A stretch of DNA of 64,000 bases, from assembly GCA_039583875.1 (NCBI GenBank), contig CM077159.1:1510812-1574811 (forward strand), written 5' to 3'. Below, in pieces: positions 1 through 10,685 of the stretch. This DNA is from Platanthera guangdongensis. Lineage: Eukaryota; Streptophyta; Magnoliopsida; Asparagales; Orchidaceae. Made by a program: the position numbers and the translations under genes. How positions within the stretch are numbered: the first letter of the stretch is position 1; the number at the start of each line of letters is the position of its first letter. The notes under the pieces are model-generated. The model worked only from the letters and a program-made list of their open reading frames with translations. It had not been told where the DNA came from and did not search any database.

Positions 1-1210
1 AGTTCCAGTTGTTCATACGACATCTAGGCCATCAAACACATTCAAGAGAGTGATATTCCACTCAAATAAGTATGACCAGGAAAGTATATATGGTCACTAC
101 ATGAATGGTGCTTCCACAAGTTGAACAAAAGTTGTTCTCAGCCATTATGGAAGGCATAGTAGGGTAAGTGCCTTTAAGGATACCTATAAAGAAATTCAAT
201 TGGCCCATCATGGACCATTTGTTTTTGGTGTTACAGCCCCCCCCCCCCCCCCTCAAAAATGTGGCTGTAGCCAATTTTCAAAACCTGTCAGCATAGAATC
301 TGACCAAGGGTCAATCTATTAGCTTGCGTGATATGGATATTTCAGATGCTATCAAGAGCACATTGTATAAAAAGAAATGTGCTGCTGATGGGATTTAGAG
401 CAAGCCACACAAGATAGCAAGCAAACTAGCCTTCTGCCAAATCCATGCTGAAAGGAAATAGAAAATTACGGTTGCACCTCTTACTTCTGTTAAGGCTGCA
501 GTCAAACCAACTGCTGGGGCGACATAGAAAAGAAGATACAACATATATGATTGTTGTTGTGGTAAAATAGGACATTATGTCATTGACTGCTGGCATAGTT
601 CTAATGTGGTTAGAGCTAGAGTCAGTCCATGAGTCAGAAAACTTGTTGGTGGACATGTTCAGTTTAAAACTAATGTGCACCTAGGACCCAATAGCTATTA
701 GATTCCTAAGGTAAAGTAAACTTCTTAATTGAGGTTAGTTCAAGTGGTCATACCCCAATATGTTACTTAGAAAGTGGTTGTTCCATGCACATGAACTGAA
801 GGAGTTCACCCCATTGAAAAATGGACCCAAGGTTATCTTTGGTGGTTCTGCTAGAGGGGTAACTAGAGGCTATGGTAAGATTACCAATGGCATAGTCACT
901 ATCACAAAAGTGGCTTATGTTGAAAGGTTGCAACAAAACATTATAAGCATAAGCCAACTCTTTGATCGTGGTTATGTTATTGTATTTCACAAGGATGAGT
1001 ACCTTATTAGAAGATCAAGTGAGCAAGAAGTAATATTGACAGGAACTAGAAGTGGAAATGTTTAATGTTTAAACTTTCTGTGTCTGGACTCAGATTCTCC
1101 TATTTGTCTTGTGGCAAGTGAAAAAGTCTCATATTGTGTCCAGTGGCACAAGAGACTAGATCACTTGAATTACAAGACTATTGGCAAGCTCAATAGCCAA
1201 GAGTTAGTTA
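1..1210 (+). pseudogene. Degenerate Ty1/copia gag-protease-integrase remnant
   Basis: Heavily mutated plus-strand piece of a Sirevirus-like polyprotein, best recognised from about 530 onward. A gag zinc-knuckle-like stretch (GKIGHYVIDCWH, first Cys apparently lost) lies at about 549-600. A protease motif reading LESGCSMHM in place of the usual LDSGCSRHM lies at about 767-793 and is followed at once by a stop. A region parallel to the protease/pre-integrase part of the intact Sirevirus copy at 21763-22285 spans 800-1065, and the GAG-pre-integrase motif KRLDHLNYKT lies near 1147-1180. Several stops and frameshifts break it. It ends abruptly at 1210, where the G1 LTR begins. A poly-C run lies at 238-253. 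The first ~290 bases hold nothing I can identify. This is the oldest layer of the window. Confidence 0.75.
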
Positions 1211-1255
1211 TGTAACACCCCAAAACTCAAAAGAGCGACGGGTGACATTTCGGGC
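1211..1255 (+). repeat. G1 5' LTR, first 45 bp
   Basis: Begins TGTAACACCCC and ends in CGGGC, the target site of the Sirevirus. The reverse complement of the same LTR start is seen at 29085-29127 and at 61095-61149. Confidence 0.8.
1251..1255. repeat. Sirevirus target-site duplication, left (CGGGC)
   Basis: Five bases directly before the TGAAAG terminus at 1256. An identical copy lies at 26581-26585. The pair defines the limits of the Sirevirus insertion. Confidence 0.9.
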
Positions 1256-2165
1256 TGAAAGATATGATACCTAAACACCTAGAGGGGGGGGTGAATAGGT
1301 GACCTAATCCTTTTCTAACTTTGTTGGCAGCCAAACAGTTATATCACAGATTTCTAATTACTTTTGCACAGCAAACAGCAATAACAAAACATACACAGCT
1401 AATCCACAGCACAATCACAGCACAGCACACAGTGTTTTATAGTGGTTCCCCAAGATATGGGTACATCCACTTTCCCCCTTTGCCTATCTAGCAGTGTACT
1501 AGATTCGGCCAAACTTCTCCACTGTCTCAGAACCCAAATTGGTTCCTACACCTCAGGCCCAAAGCCTTACAACTCAGCTTTATCCCAAAGCCTACACTCA
1601 GCCACAAGGGCCTACACTCAGCCAATCAAGGCCTATACTCAGCCAACAAGGCCTACACTCAGAGATCTCAGTCTCCTACACTCAGGCTCTCAAGCCCTAC
1701 CCTCAGCCTTTATAATTATAGGCTTACAATTCACTCAGATCCAATGGATCCTACAAGTTAAAAATGTAATACAAATAATTAACTCAATAACTCAGAAATG
1801 AAAGAGGGGAGTTGAGAGTTTCTTGATGAGTTCTTGGAAGAACTCAACTGGATTCACCCTGACTTAGCTTTCTTCAAAGCTTCTTGAGTAGAACTGAATA
1901 AGACTGAATCCTCTGCAGTTGTTCCTTGACCTCTGCCACTTAAGATCCAGAATTGAATCTGAATCCTTCTTATCAGCCTAGTTCCAGAGGCTGATTTCTT
2001 GGATGGAGCCCTCTCTCTCCAACTTCTTAGATCTGCACTTGAACTGCTAGATCTTCTTGTGTTGATACTCTTTGTACCACTTTAATAATTATTTCAACAA
2101 GGTGATCAACCTTAACAATAATCTGATCAACAACTTCAACAACAGTTTCTGTAAACTGTGGGTGC

Positions 2166-2176
2166 CTATTTATAGG
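2166..2176 (-). promoter_or_regulatory. TATA box of Sirevirus 3' LTR
   Basis: On the minus strand the sequence reads CCTATAAATAGG, directly downstream of the palindrome array. The same site is in the other LTR near 25364-25376. Confidence 0.7.
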
Positions 2177-2289
2177 CCTTCTTCATGGTAACCGGCTGGT
2201 TCGGTTCATAACTGACTTCTGACATCTCTGACAGTTGCTGTAGACCGGCTGGAACGGCAGCTGTCAAGTCATCCAGTCACTTCTTGAAA

Positions 2290-3265
2290 ATCTCTAACTG
2301 TCTGTAAGTGTCGATACTTTCTGTCTTTAAGTGTCGACACTTATAGTCCAAGTGTCGACACATGTTGTGTAAGTGTCGACACAAGTCTACAAGGTGTCGA
2401 CACAACTTCTTGTATGTCTTGACACAGATTCTTCTGCATGTGTCGACACTGAAATTGAGTGTCGACACAAGTACTTGTTCTTCTAGCTTTTGCTGAATTC
2501 TTCTATGTGTCGACACATCTCCTTTGTGTCGATACATCTTCTTGTGTTGAATCTGTCAAGTGTCGACACTGCTTCTTGGTGTCGACACATAGTCTTCTAT
2601 GTTGAATCTTGCTGAGTGTCGACACAGCTCCTTGTGTCGACACACCTTCTTCTTGTTGAGACTTCAGCTGAGTGTCGACACATTCCTTTAGTGTCGACAC
2701 TTGTACTTAGAATATTTTGGAGATAATTCTGTTCTTTGCTAAGTGTCGACACAGCTCCTTGTGTCGACACTTTCTTCAAGTGTTGAGTCTTCAGCTGTGT
2801 GTCGACACATTGTTCTGGGTGTCGACACATTGTTCTGGGTGTCGACACATACTTCAAATGCTGACTCTTCTGTTGAGTGTCGACACATTGTGCTGGGTGT
2901 CGACACTTACTTCAAATGCTGACTCTTCTGTTGAGTGTCGACACATTGTGTTGAGTGTCGACACATGTACTTAGTCTCTGCAGACTTTTGCTGAGTGTCG
3001 ACACAGCTCCAAGTGTCGACACTTTCTGGTGTAGACACGGCTTCACTGGGTGTCGACACAGCTCCTTGTGTCAACACTTACTGTCTGCACTTTTCTTCAC
3101 TAAGTGTCGACACAGCTCCAAGTGTCGACACTTTCTGTCTGGTGTCGACTCTGCATCCCAGGTGTCGACACAATGACTCCAAGTGTCGACACTTCTTGTC
3201 TGGGTGTCGACACAAGCTTTCTTGAGTGTCGACACTTTCCCTCTGGGTGTCGACACATGGACTTA
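2290..3265. repeat. GTGTCGACAC palindrome array (3' LTR U3)
   Basis: About 30 exact copies of the self-complementary core TGTCGACAC plus variants (one-base changes such as TGTAGACAC and TGTCGACTC), spaced mostly 15-45 bp apart with variable spacers. The core contains the SalI hexamer GTCGAC and a CpG. The array lies just upstream of the LTR TATA box in sense orientation. Confidence 0.9.
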
Positions 3266-3401
3266 GAAACTTTTTGCTTCAGTCCAGTACTTTCTTAACC
3301 TGCACAAGTAACTCAAACACACATCAAATACATTATGATGTATATCATTGAGTTGGGTGAGGCTTCTTCAAATCAGGTACATTTGACCAATGTACCCAAC
3401 A

Positions 3402-3419
3402 ATCTCCCCCTATTTGGAG
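3402..3419 (-). other. Polypurine tract of the Sirevirus
   Basis: In sense (minus) orientation the tract AGGGGGAGAT directly precedes the LTR start TGTTGG. This is the typical plus-strand priming site of this group. Confidence 0.8.
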
Positions 3420-3700
3420 ATGTCATAACCCTTAGTCAATGATATACATCATTCATAATTAAAGATTACAAAATGATGTAAAGCAGATTATTTACAGCAG
3501 GGTAAACATAAACATGTAATAAATTCACACATGTATACACATTCATCATTCCAGAACAAATAAGAAATAGACACTTCTCAGAACAATCATGAAATATATT
3601 TATCATATATTGTTCTAACATTTTTCTAATACATCTTCAATGATTTACAAAAATGTTTTACATTCAAAAGATTTCAACAATCTTTAAGTCAATTCCTAAT
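3420..3700 (-). other. Sirevirus 3' untranslated spacer
   Basis: AT-rich sequence between the end of the extra ORF and the polypurine tract. No ORF or repeat recognised. Confidence 0.6.
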
Positions 3701-6538
3701 CTATTTCTGATCAGGTTCCTTGATAACTATTCCCTTGCCAGCTTGAACTTGAGCTTTGACAGGGGCATCAACAGTTGCAGCATCAGCAGGCTTCTTGCCT
3801 TTTAAGTCCTTCTTCTTCAGCTCTTCTGCTTTGATTTTCTGCCTCTCAAAATAGTGGTATGGCTTAGGAAAGTACTTGCTAGGCTCCACTGCAGTAGGAG
3901 GTAGCTTTCCCATCTTTGCCTTCCTTCTATACTGAACTATGGCTTCTTGTCTGATCTCATGTTTCCTCCATTCAGCTTCAGAAAACCATTTGTTCCTGTC
4001 ATTCATGTTGTCTTTGGCAGCTTTCCAGGCAGTTAAAATTATATTTCTATAGGTAGGGCTCCACTGTTCAAAGTCTGGCCTTTGTTCTGCTTGTTCCCTA
4101 AACCTCTTCTTTGACAACCTTGCCTCTTCTTCTTTCTCTAATGCCTCTTGCATAGCTGCAGAAATAGGTTGAACAACCTTTTCCAGAACAACATTTGACT
4201 TCCCTGTAGTTGGGCTATACATCTGGTGAATATCAGCTTGCACCATGTCAAAATCTGGTGGAGGATATATGACCTGAGCTACCTCTGGTTGCTCACCTCC
4301 AAGATATGCACTTTGAATCCAAGATTCAGCAATATTATCATCATCATAGAGTGGAGGATAGCCCAGTGTAGCTCTGATGGAGTTAGATATCCATTTGGCA
4401 TGGTCAGAGCTAGCTTTGACTAATACTCTCTCCCCCTTTATGACTTCTCTGGCCATATGATCTCTGACATCATCCTTTTGAAATCTTATTTGACTGTCCA
4501 AATTTCTGATTCCTTCTTTAAAGTAAGGTTTAAGCTTTGTAAGTTGTTCAGAGATGGCTTTCTGGGAGGCTTGGATAGCAGTCTTGACAGCAGTAATTTC
4601 CTCTTGAAAGACTTTATCAAATTTAGCTTTAGCAGCATCAGTAGATGTAGAAGGTTCAGCAGCCTTATTCTTTAATTCAGTGACAATAGCATTGTGTGAA
4701 GCAGTCAAATTGTCATTCATTCTTATCTGATTTTCCAGGATATACCCTTGCTTCAATGCTATATCATCTACCTGTGCCTTGATCTTCTCTTGGTGTGTTG
4801 CCAAATACACCACTGCATTTCCACCCTTGTGGAAGCAGTCTGTCATCTCCTTCTTGTTGAGATTCATCTCAAATCTTATAGATTTTATATCATAGGCCAG
4901 ATCAAATTGTAAAGTCTTCTGCCCTTCATCTACATAAGCCTCTATAGCCTTTCTTTGTTCATCAAGTTTTATCTGCATGGCAATCATTAAGGCACTATAA
5001 TCAACAGGTGGGGCTTGTTGACTTATAGGCTGAGGGGCTATAGATTGCAGAGCTTTCTTGTAACTCTGACTTCTCCTTTTAAAAACATATAATTTCTTCT
5101 TCTTTGCCCTAGCACTCTCCTCAACTTCAGAGGCAGAAGTGCTGGCTATGTCAACCCTATCCTTAGGGCTTTGAGGCTTCTCAATTTGCACATCAGGTGC
5201 TTGCTCAGTTTCCAGCCTAATAGGCTCTTCCAGATCTTGTACTTGCTCCCCCTCAGCAGCAGCAGTCTCTTCTTCAGCAGCATCAATTTCTTTGTCAAAA
5301 TCTGCTTGATCCAGATTTAGGAACAAGTCTTCCATTGTGAATTCTTGTGATGAAGGAGCTGGAGAAGTTCTTGGTTCTTCAACCACAGGATCAGGAATTA
5401 CTTCAACAGCAGATGTGTCCTCTCTAACAACATCTGGAACTTGACTAGGCAGCTGTGTTTGCTGAGGAACATCAGACAAATCAGCATCTTCTATAAGATA
5501 TTCTAAAGTTTTTAGGTCAGTGAGTACCTCTTGGATGATGATGGTGGCTTGCTCACTGTCCAGTGTAGATGCTGCTTCTACAACTGGATGCTCCCCCTGG
5601 CTTTGATCCCTGTGGATGGGGCTAGCCTGTGGTAGCTCCCCCTGGATCTCAGCAATATCTTCAGCAGCAGGGGTCTTCTCTGCAGCCACTTCCTCTTGGT
5701 CATCAGGAGTGAAAACAACTTGTTCTTCACTCCCTGAACTGCTGGAGGACTCCTGTGCCACAGGAGCTGTCTTCCTTTTCTTCCTTGGAGGAGAATCTTT
5801 CTTAGTAACTGTCTTCTCTGGGGTAGGCATTTCCTTGGACAACACCCTGTCCCATCTGGAAAATATCCTTTGATCCATCTTCCTCATGTGGTTGATCTTA
5901 CTTCCTGCAGCTGTATTCATTACCTCTGGTATGGTACCAGCTAGGTAGAGACTAAGTATTCTGCCCAGGTTGGGCTTCTTCAGACTCTCCTTGATCTTGT
6001 CAAACACTATCATTGACCAATCAGTTTTAATAGTGAAGATAATTCTTGTCATGATTTCAAACATGTAGGCAGACACTCTGTCATGCCCTCCAGTCTTGCT
6101 GAGTAAGACTTTTCCTACTATCTCAGACATGAACTTCCCTTGGTTATTCATGCCTTTTCTGTTGAATACAGATCCTATCTTCATCTTAGGATCAAGACCA
6201 CACCAGGTTAAAGCTTCCCTGGTCTTTGAAGCAGTAACCTCTTCTTCATCTTGAATTTTGGGTAACTGGAGCACCTTCCTCAGATTCTTTGGTGAAACCT
6301 TGACCTTAGTCCCATGAACTCTGGATTTAATTCTGAATCCAGATTCATCGACTGCAGCTCCATTAAGGAATTCAAGCACTTCCTTCTTCCAAATCCTTGT
6401 AGGTTCAGACAAAAGATATTCTAGTCCAGAATCGGCGACTAGGGTTACCACTGCCTAAATTTCTTGATCTGCATCGTCGAATGCGCCGCGCACAAGCTCA
6501 TAACCCTCGTTAACGTTCTCCTCAAGCTTAGGAGCCAT
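3701..6538 (-). pseudogene. Sirevirus env-position ORF, nuclear-looking protein, one early stop
   Basis: Long ORF 3' of pol. The first good ATG is at 6538, in frame with the main ORF but interrupted by a TAG at 6455-6457 (codon 28). The open part reads 916 residues if begun at the non-ATG codon at 6451. The N-terminal ~200 residues look like a folded domain (WKKEVLEFLNG, VSPKNLRKVLQLP) of the type seen in plant retrotransposon 3' ORFs. A basic nuclear-localisation-like cluster PPRKKRKTAP lies at about 221-230, followed by an acidic Ser/Glu-rich linker. A second basic patch, AKKKKLYVFKRR, lies near mid-protein, then long Lys/Glu-rich helical, probably coiled-coil stretches. I see no signal peptide or membrane span. 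Sireviruses often carry an env-like gene here; this one does not look like an envelope. Function unknown. Confidence 0.75.
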
Positions 6539-6574
6539 TAGGGTTTGTAGAATTTGTCTTTAAAAAAGAGAGGT

Positions 6575-7025
6575 GTCGACACAGTAGTTGTGGTCTCGAA
6601 ACTTTGAAAGCGTGTCGACAAACAAAGACAGAACCCTATTTATACCTTTCTGATTTTGAAGATGAACAGGCGGGACAGCTAACTTAAAATGTGTCGACAC
6701 TGGCAACAAGTGTCGACACTGACTTATAATGTCTCGACACATATGTGTCGACACAAGTTTAGTCAACAGATTTTATGTGTCGACACTTGGTTATGTGTCG
6801 ACACAACATAACTCGACACATTGTCGAGACTTTACTTAGTAAATACTGAGTAAAACTTAAGTGTCGACACCATATTGGATGTGTCGACACCTACTTGACA
6901 TGTGTCGACACTAACATTCTGAAGTGTCGACACCACATTCCTAGATGTGTCGACATCTTTTTCCTGAAGTGTCGACACCAATATTCTGTGTCGACATAGA
7001 CTTGTCTATGTGTCGACACCTTTTT
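6575..7025. repeat. Second GTGTCGACAC palindrome array, between RNase H and the 3' ORF
   Basis: About a dozen exact TGTCGACAC cores plus near copies (CTCGACAC, TCGACATC), spaced about 20-50 bp. It sits in the non-coding gap between the RNase H end (7052) and the start of the extra ORF (6538), upstream of that ORF in sense direction. It is outside the LTR. Confidence 0.85.
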
Positions 7026-7051
7026 ACTTAGTCATTTTCAAATCTGTAAAC

Positions 7052-7543
7052 TTACTCTAAGTTTATCATTCCTAGTTCAATTTTGAATCTATTGAACTTA
7101 GCTTCTTCTAGTGGCTTAGTAAACATATCAGCTACTTGTTCATCTATTTTAACATATTCTAATAAAATATCTTCTCTTTCTACATGCTCCCTAAGAAAAT
7201 GATATTTAATCTCAATATGTTTTGTCCTACTATGGGATACAGGGTTATTAGCTATTGAAATAGCACTTGTAGAATCACAGAAAAGTGGAGTTCTACTTAC
7301 CTGAAATCCATAGTCCTCTAGCTGATGTTGAATCCACAGAAGTTGAGCACAACAACTTCCTGCAGCCACATACTCTGACTCAGCTGTGGAGATAGCCACA
7401 CTGGTTTGCTTCTTGCTACTCCATGAAATTAGTCTCCCACCTAGGAATTGACAGGTTCCAGTAGTGCTCTTTCTATCCTCTTTGCATCCTGCAAAGTCTG
7501 CATCTGAATAACCTGTTAGATCAAAATCTCCATTCCTAGGGTA
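7052..7543 (-). pseudogene. Sirevirus RNase H domain (end of pol)
   Basis: C-terminal part of the copia polyprotein, directly after an in-frame TAG at 7544-7546 where the family has Trp. Copia RNase H signatures are intact: YSDADFAGC, the invariant STAESEYVA, LFCDSTSAI, and the KHIEIKYHFLRE stretch before the terminus. The domain removes the RNA strand of the hybrid during reverse transcription. The stop separates it from RT. Confidence 0.88.
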
Positions 7544-8803
7544 CTAGAGCCCTAGATAGGGAGTGCCCTTTAGATATCTCAATATTCTTTTGACTGCAGT
7601 CAAATGAGACTCTTTAGGGCAGACTTGATACCTTGCACAAACACATGTAGCATACATGATGTCTGGTCTACTAGCAGTCAAGTATAATAGGGAGCCAACT
7701 ATCCCTCTATACAAGGTTTCATCTACAGGTTTCCCTGCATCATCCTTGCTAAGAGACATACTTGACCCCATAGGAGTCTTCATGGTACTGGATGAATCCA
7801 TACCATACTTCCTTATGAGTGCTAGGGTGAACTTTGACTGACAAATGGACAAACCACTCTCAGTCTGTTTAACTTGGAGACCCAAGAAAAACTTCAGCTC
7901 TCCCATACTACTCATCTCAAACTGACCTTGCATAAGTTTTGCAAACTTTTTGCAAAGGCTGCTTTCAGTAGACCCAAATATAATGTCATCTACATATATT
8001 TGGACTAGTATGATTTTGCCTCTTGATTCCCTAAGGAATAGAGTCTTATCTATTTTCCCCCTTGAGAATTTGTTCTCAATGAGGAAACTAGATAGGGTTT
8101 CATACCAAGCCCTAGGGGCTTGCTTTAACCCATATAAAGCTTTCCTAAGTCTATAGACATGATGAGGTAGAGTTGGATCAACAAAACCTGAAGGCTGCTC
8201 CACATAGACTTCTTCTTTCAAATTACCATTTAGGAATGCTGACTTGACATCCATTTGGTATACCTTGAATCCTTGATAGGTTGCATAGGACAAGAACATC
8301 CTTATGGCTTCCAGTCTGGCTACTGGAGCAAAGGTTTGATCAAAGTCAATACCTTCTTCTTGCTTATATCCTTTAGCAACCAGTCTAGCTTTATTCTTAA
8401 TGATGACCCCTTGTTCATCCATCTTATTCCTGTAGATCCACTTAACTTTTATTACATTGTGGTCTTTAGGTTTAGGAACAAGTTCCCAAACCTTGCACCT
8501 CTTGAACTGATTAAGCTCTTCTTGCATTGCTTCAGTCCATTGTGGATCTTGTATTGCTTCTTCAAACTTCTTAGGTTCAACTTGTGACAGAAAGCTGGAA
8601 TAGATTGCTGCATTCATGTTTCTACTCCTGGTTTGTACTCCTTGTCTTGGATCTCCAATAATCAGCTCTACTGGATGATCTCTTAGATGCCTGTTGGCTG
8701 GAGGCAATCTTACTTCTGGTTGAACCACTTCAGCATCTGCATCAAGCTGTACTCCGTGTATTTCTTCAGCAATTGGCACATGTAGTTCTCCCCTGGACAA
8801 CAA
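7544..8803 (-). pseudogene. Sirevirus reverse transcriptase
   Basis: 419-residue open stretch holding the copia RT. Motifs in order: [12 protein letters not shown] near 121-132, [34 protein letters not shown] near 182-193 (first catalytic Asp), [10 protein letters not shown], and the active-site box YVDD at 270-273. It ends at a TAG at 7544 in place of Trp at the start of RNase H. Its upstream edge near 8800 is a one-base frameshift relative to integrase. It converts the element RNA into cDNA inside the gag particle. Confidence 0.92.
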
Positions 8804-9690
8804 CTACTGTCTTTTACTTGCTTTCTTGCAGCAGGCACCTCTTCTATAGTAAGCTTGTCCATTGTCTTTGTCAAACCTGTGGGGCTGCATACATTGCTAG
8901 ATAACTCATTATTAATAAGTTTTGTCTCATCAAAAACTACATGCACTGATTCTTCTATAACTTGTGTAGTCAAGTTGTAGACTCTATAAGCCTTACTATT
9001 ATTGCTGTATCCAACAAAAAATCCCTCTTGGGACTTGGCAGCAAACTTAGTTAAGTAAGACTTCCCATTGTTAAGTATGAAGCATTTGCAACCAAAGATC
9101 CTGAAGTAGGATAGGTTTGGTTTCCTGCCTTTCACAACTTCATAGGGGGTCTTGTTTAGCCTTTTAGTGATGGTAGCCCTATTTATAACATGGCATGCAG
9201 TGTTAACTGCTTCAGCCCAGAAATACTCTGGCAGTGATGTATCACTCAATAGGGTTCTACCAGCCTCTATCAAGGTTCTATTCTTCCTCTCAGCAATGCC
9301 ATTTTGCTGAGGTGTTCTAGGTGAAGAGAATTCTTGAAATATCCCAAAGTCTTCACACAGTTTTGTCATGCTATCAGACTGAAATTCAGTACCATGGTCA
9401 CTTCTAATTTTGACCACTGTACTATTTAGTTCATTCTGAATTTGCTTGACAAAGCTATAGAAGACACTAGCTGTTTCAGATTTCTGTCTTAAGAAGAACA
9501 CCCAGGAAAACCTTGAGTAGTCATCTACAACTACAAAGGTATAGACCTTCCTACCTAAACTGTGAACTGGCATTGGACCAAGAAGATCCATATGCAAGAG
9601 GTATAAACACCTCACAACATCTTTGTTTTCTATGCTTCTAAAGGTGGATTTAGTCTGCTTGCCCTTTTGACAAGCCGAGCAAATGCCATC
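8770..9690 (-). pseudogene. Sirevirus integrase, 5' side cut by the Tat insertion
   Basis: Integrase catalytic core. The zinc-binding module is split: HKRLAHL is on the far side of the Tat element (21763-22285) and the CSACQKGKQ half is here. The catalytic triad is present: Asp in HMDLLGP, Asp in RSDHGTEF, Glu in NGIAERKN. The C-terminal YFRIFGCKCF and GFFVGYSNNSKAYRVYN motifs follow. Frame is lost near 8800, where the RT frame takes over. Residues read upstream of 9690 on this strand belong to the Tat LTR. Confidence 0.9.
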
Positions 9691-9695
9691 TTTAA
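9691..9695. repeat. Tat-element target-site duplication, left (TTTAA)
   Basis: Five bases directly before the TGTTGAAACC terminus. The same five bases follow the other LTR at 21758-21762. Removing one copy and the element rejoins the Sirevirus integrase reading frame. Confidence 0.93.
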
Positions 9696-10492
9696 TGTTG
9701 AAACCGGAACCCGGCCTCCTGTGGAGTTCTGCCCTTGGGGAAGGGGTGGTCTCGCACCTACTTTGCTCCTGCAAGAAAAACAACGAGAGAGACAAGGGAA
9801 AACAGACCCCAAGGGCTCGGCAGGGAGGTCCCACCACAAACCCGGAAGATCTCTGAGCGCTTCCCCTCCTTAGCCAAGAGCCGAGCTAAGGTACCCTCAG
9901 AGAACACTTGAGAATGAGAGCAAGGAGGCACTGAAAGCATGCCCTCTGAGGTACCCCTTGGGTCTTATTTATAGATTTTCAGAATATGAACTGCCAATAA
10001 CCAAAAGAACTGACCTGGAAATACCAAAAAGCCCCTGGTTGGGCCTGCCAACAGCCAAACTCCGCTGTTCTGAATAGCTATGCGCAGTCCAACCTGGTCT
10101 GCCAACAGCGGGGCTCCGCTGTTCTGAGTAGCTATTCGCACCCCTGGGAGTCAGCTCGCCTCTAGTTTCCCCGCAGGAGGCGGGCGCGGCCAGGCCTCGC
10201 GGCCCGCCCATCCTCCCTGGGCGAGCGCGAGACGATATGGGCGAGCCATCCGTCTTCTGCCGGGCGGACCGGCAGCCAGGTCGCGTGCGGGTTGGCCGGC
10301 GATCGTCGCGACCTTGATCGACTCGCCAGTCGCAGGTCGCCGGGCTTATCTGCTTTGACCGAGGATTCCTTGTGCGACCCGCTCGCTCGCCTGCCGGCTC
10401 GCTCGCCTGAAATGGGCGGGAGCGGGCCAGCCCTTCTGCCGCTCTGCTCAACCTCTCTGGCGGGACCCGCTCGCCGGACACGGGGTTGTACA
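9696..10492 (-). repeat. Tat element 3' LTR
   Basis: 797 bp, termini TGTTGAAACC and TTGTACA as read on the plus strand. It holds a minus-strand TATA-like TCTATAAATAAG near 9965-9976. No gene; ORFs here are shadows. Confidence 0.93.
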
Positions 10493-10507
10493 CAATCCCC
10501 GCTCTTT
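10493..10507 (-). other. Tat element polypurine tract
   Basis: In sense orientation, a purine-rich run (AAAAAGAGCGGGGATTG) directly precedes the LTR. Confidence 0.6.
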
Positions 10508-10607
10508 TTGAGCTTGAATCAAGCTCGGAAAGAATCATCCAACCCGCGTGTTCGGCGAGCACTGTGCTGAGCTGGCAGGGAATCTTTTGGTGGCCCCCAC
10601 TGTCCGG

Positions 10608-10617
10608 CTATAAATAC
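10608..10617 (+). promoter_or_regulatory. TATA box of antisense gene 1
   Basis: CTATAAATAC on the plus strand, about 70 bp before the first downstream ATG (10686). Its form and distance match the site before antisense gene 2. Confidence 0.6.
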
Positions 10618-10685
10618 ATACCGCTGACCCCTGTAGGAGGCTCCCCAAATCCCATTATTTTCTCTGAGCAGACTTTTGTTTCTCG

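Larger units (their letters stand above)
1256..3401 (-). repeat. Sirevirus 3' LTR
   Basis: Reads TGTTGGGTACA at its sense start (3401) and TTTCA at its sense end (1256). U3 between about 3260 and 2290 is packed with roughly 30 copies of TGTCGACAC. A TATA box lies near 2166-2176. The rest (2160-1256) is AT-rich R/U5-like sequence with a short imperfect repeat (CCTACACTCAG) at 1590-1690. No gene. ORFs read through the palindrome array are artefacts of the repeat. Confidence 0.9.

Noticed and set aside
2290..3265. CRISPR-like array
   Set aside because: The repeat is only 9-10 bp, palindromic, with irregular spacers inside a plant LTR. There are no cas genes, and the plant retrotransposon context is clear.
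2277..3298. Several ORFs with repeated Cys-Arg-His / Val-Asp-Thr peptides on both strands (also 25476-26477)
   Set aside because: They are translations of the GTGTCGACAC palindrome array, open in several frames on both strands; no start context, no conservation independent of the repeat.
3701..6451. Independent host gene at the long minus-strand ORF
   Set aside because: It sits inside the LTR pair, between RNase H and the polypurine tract, the usual place for the Sirevirus extra ORF.
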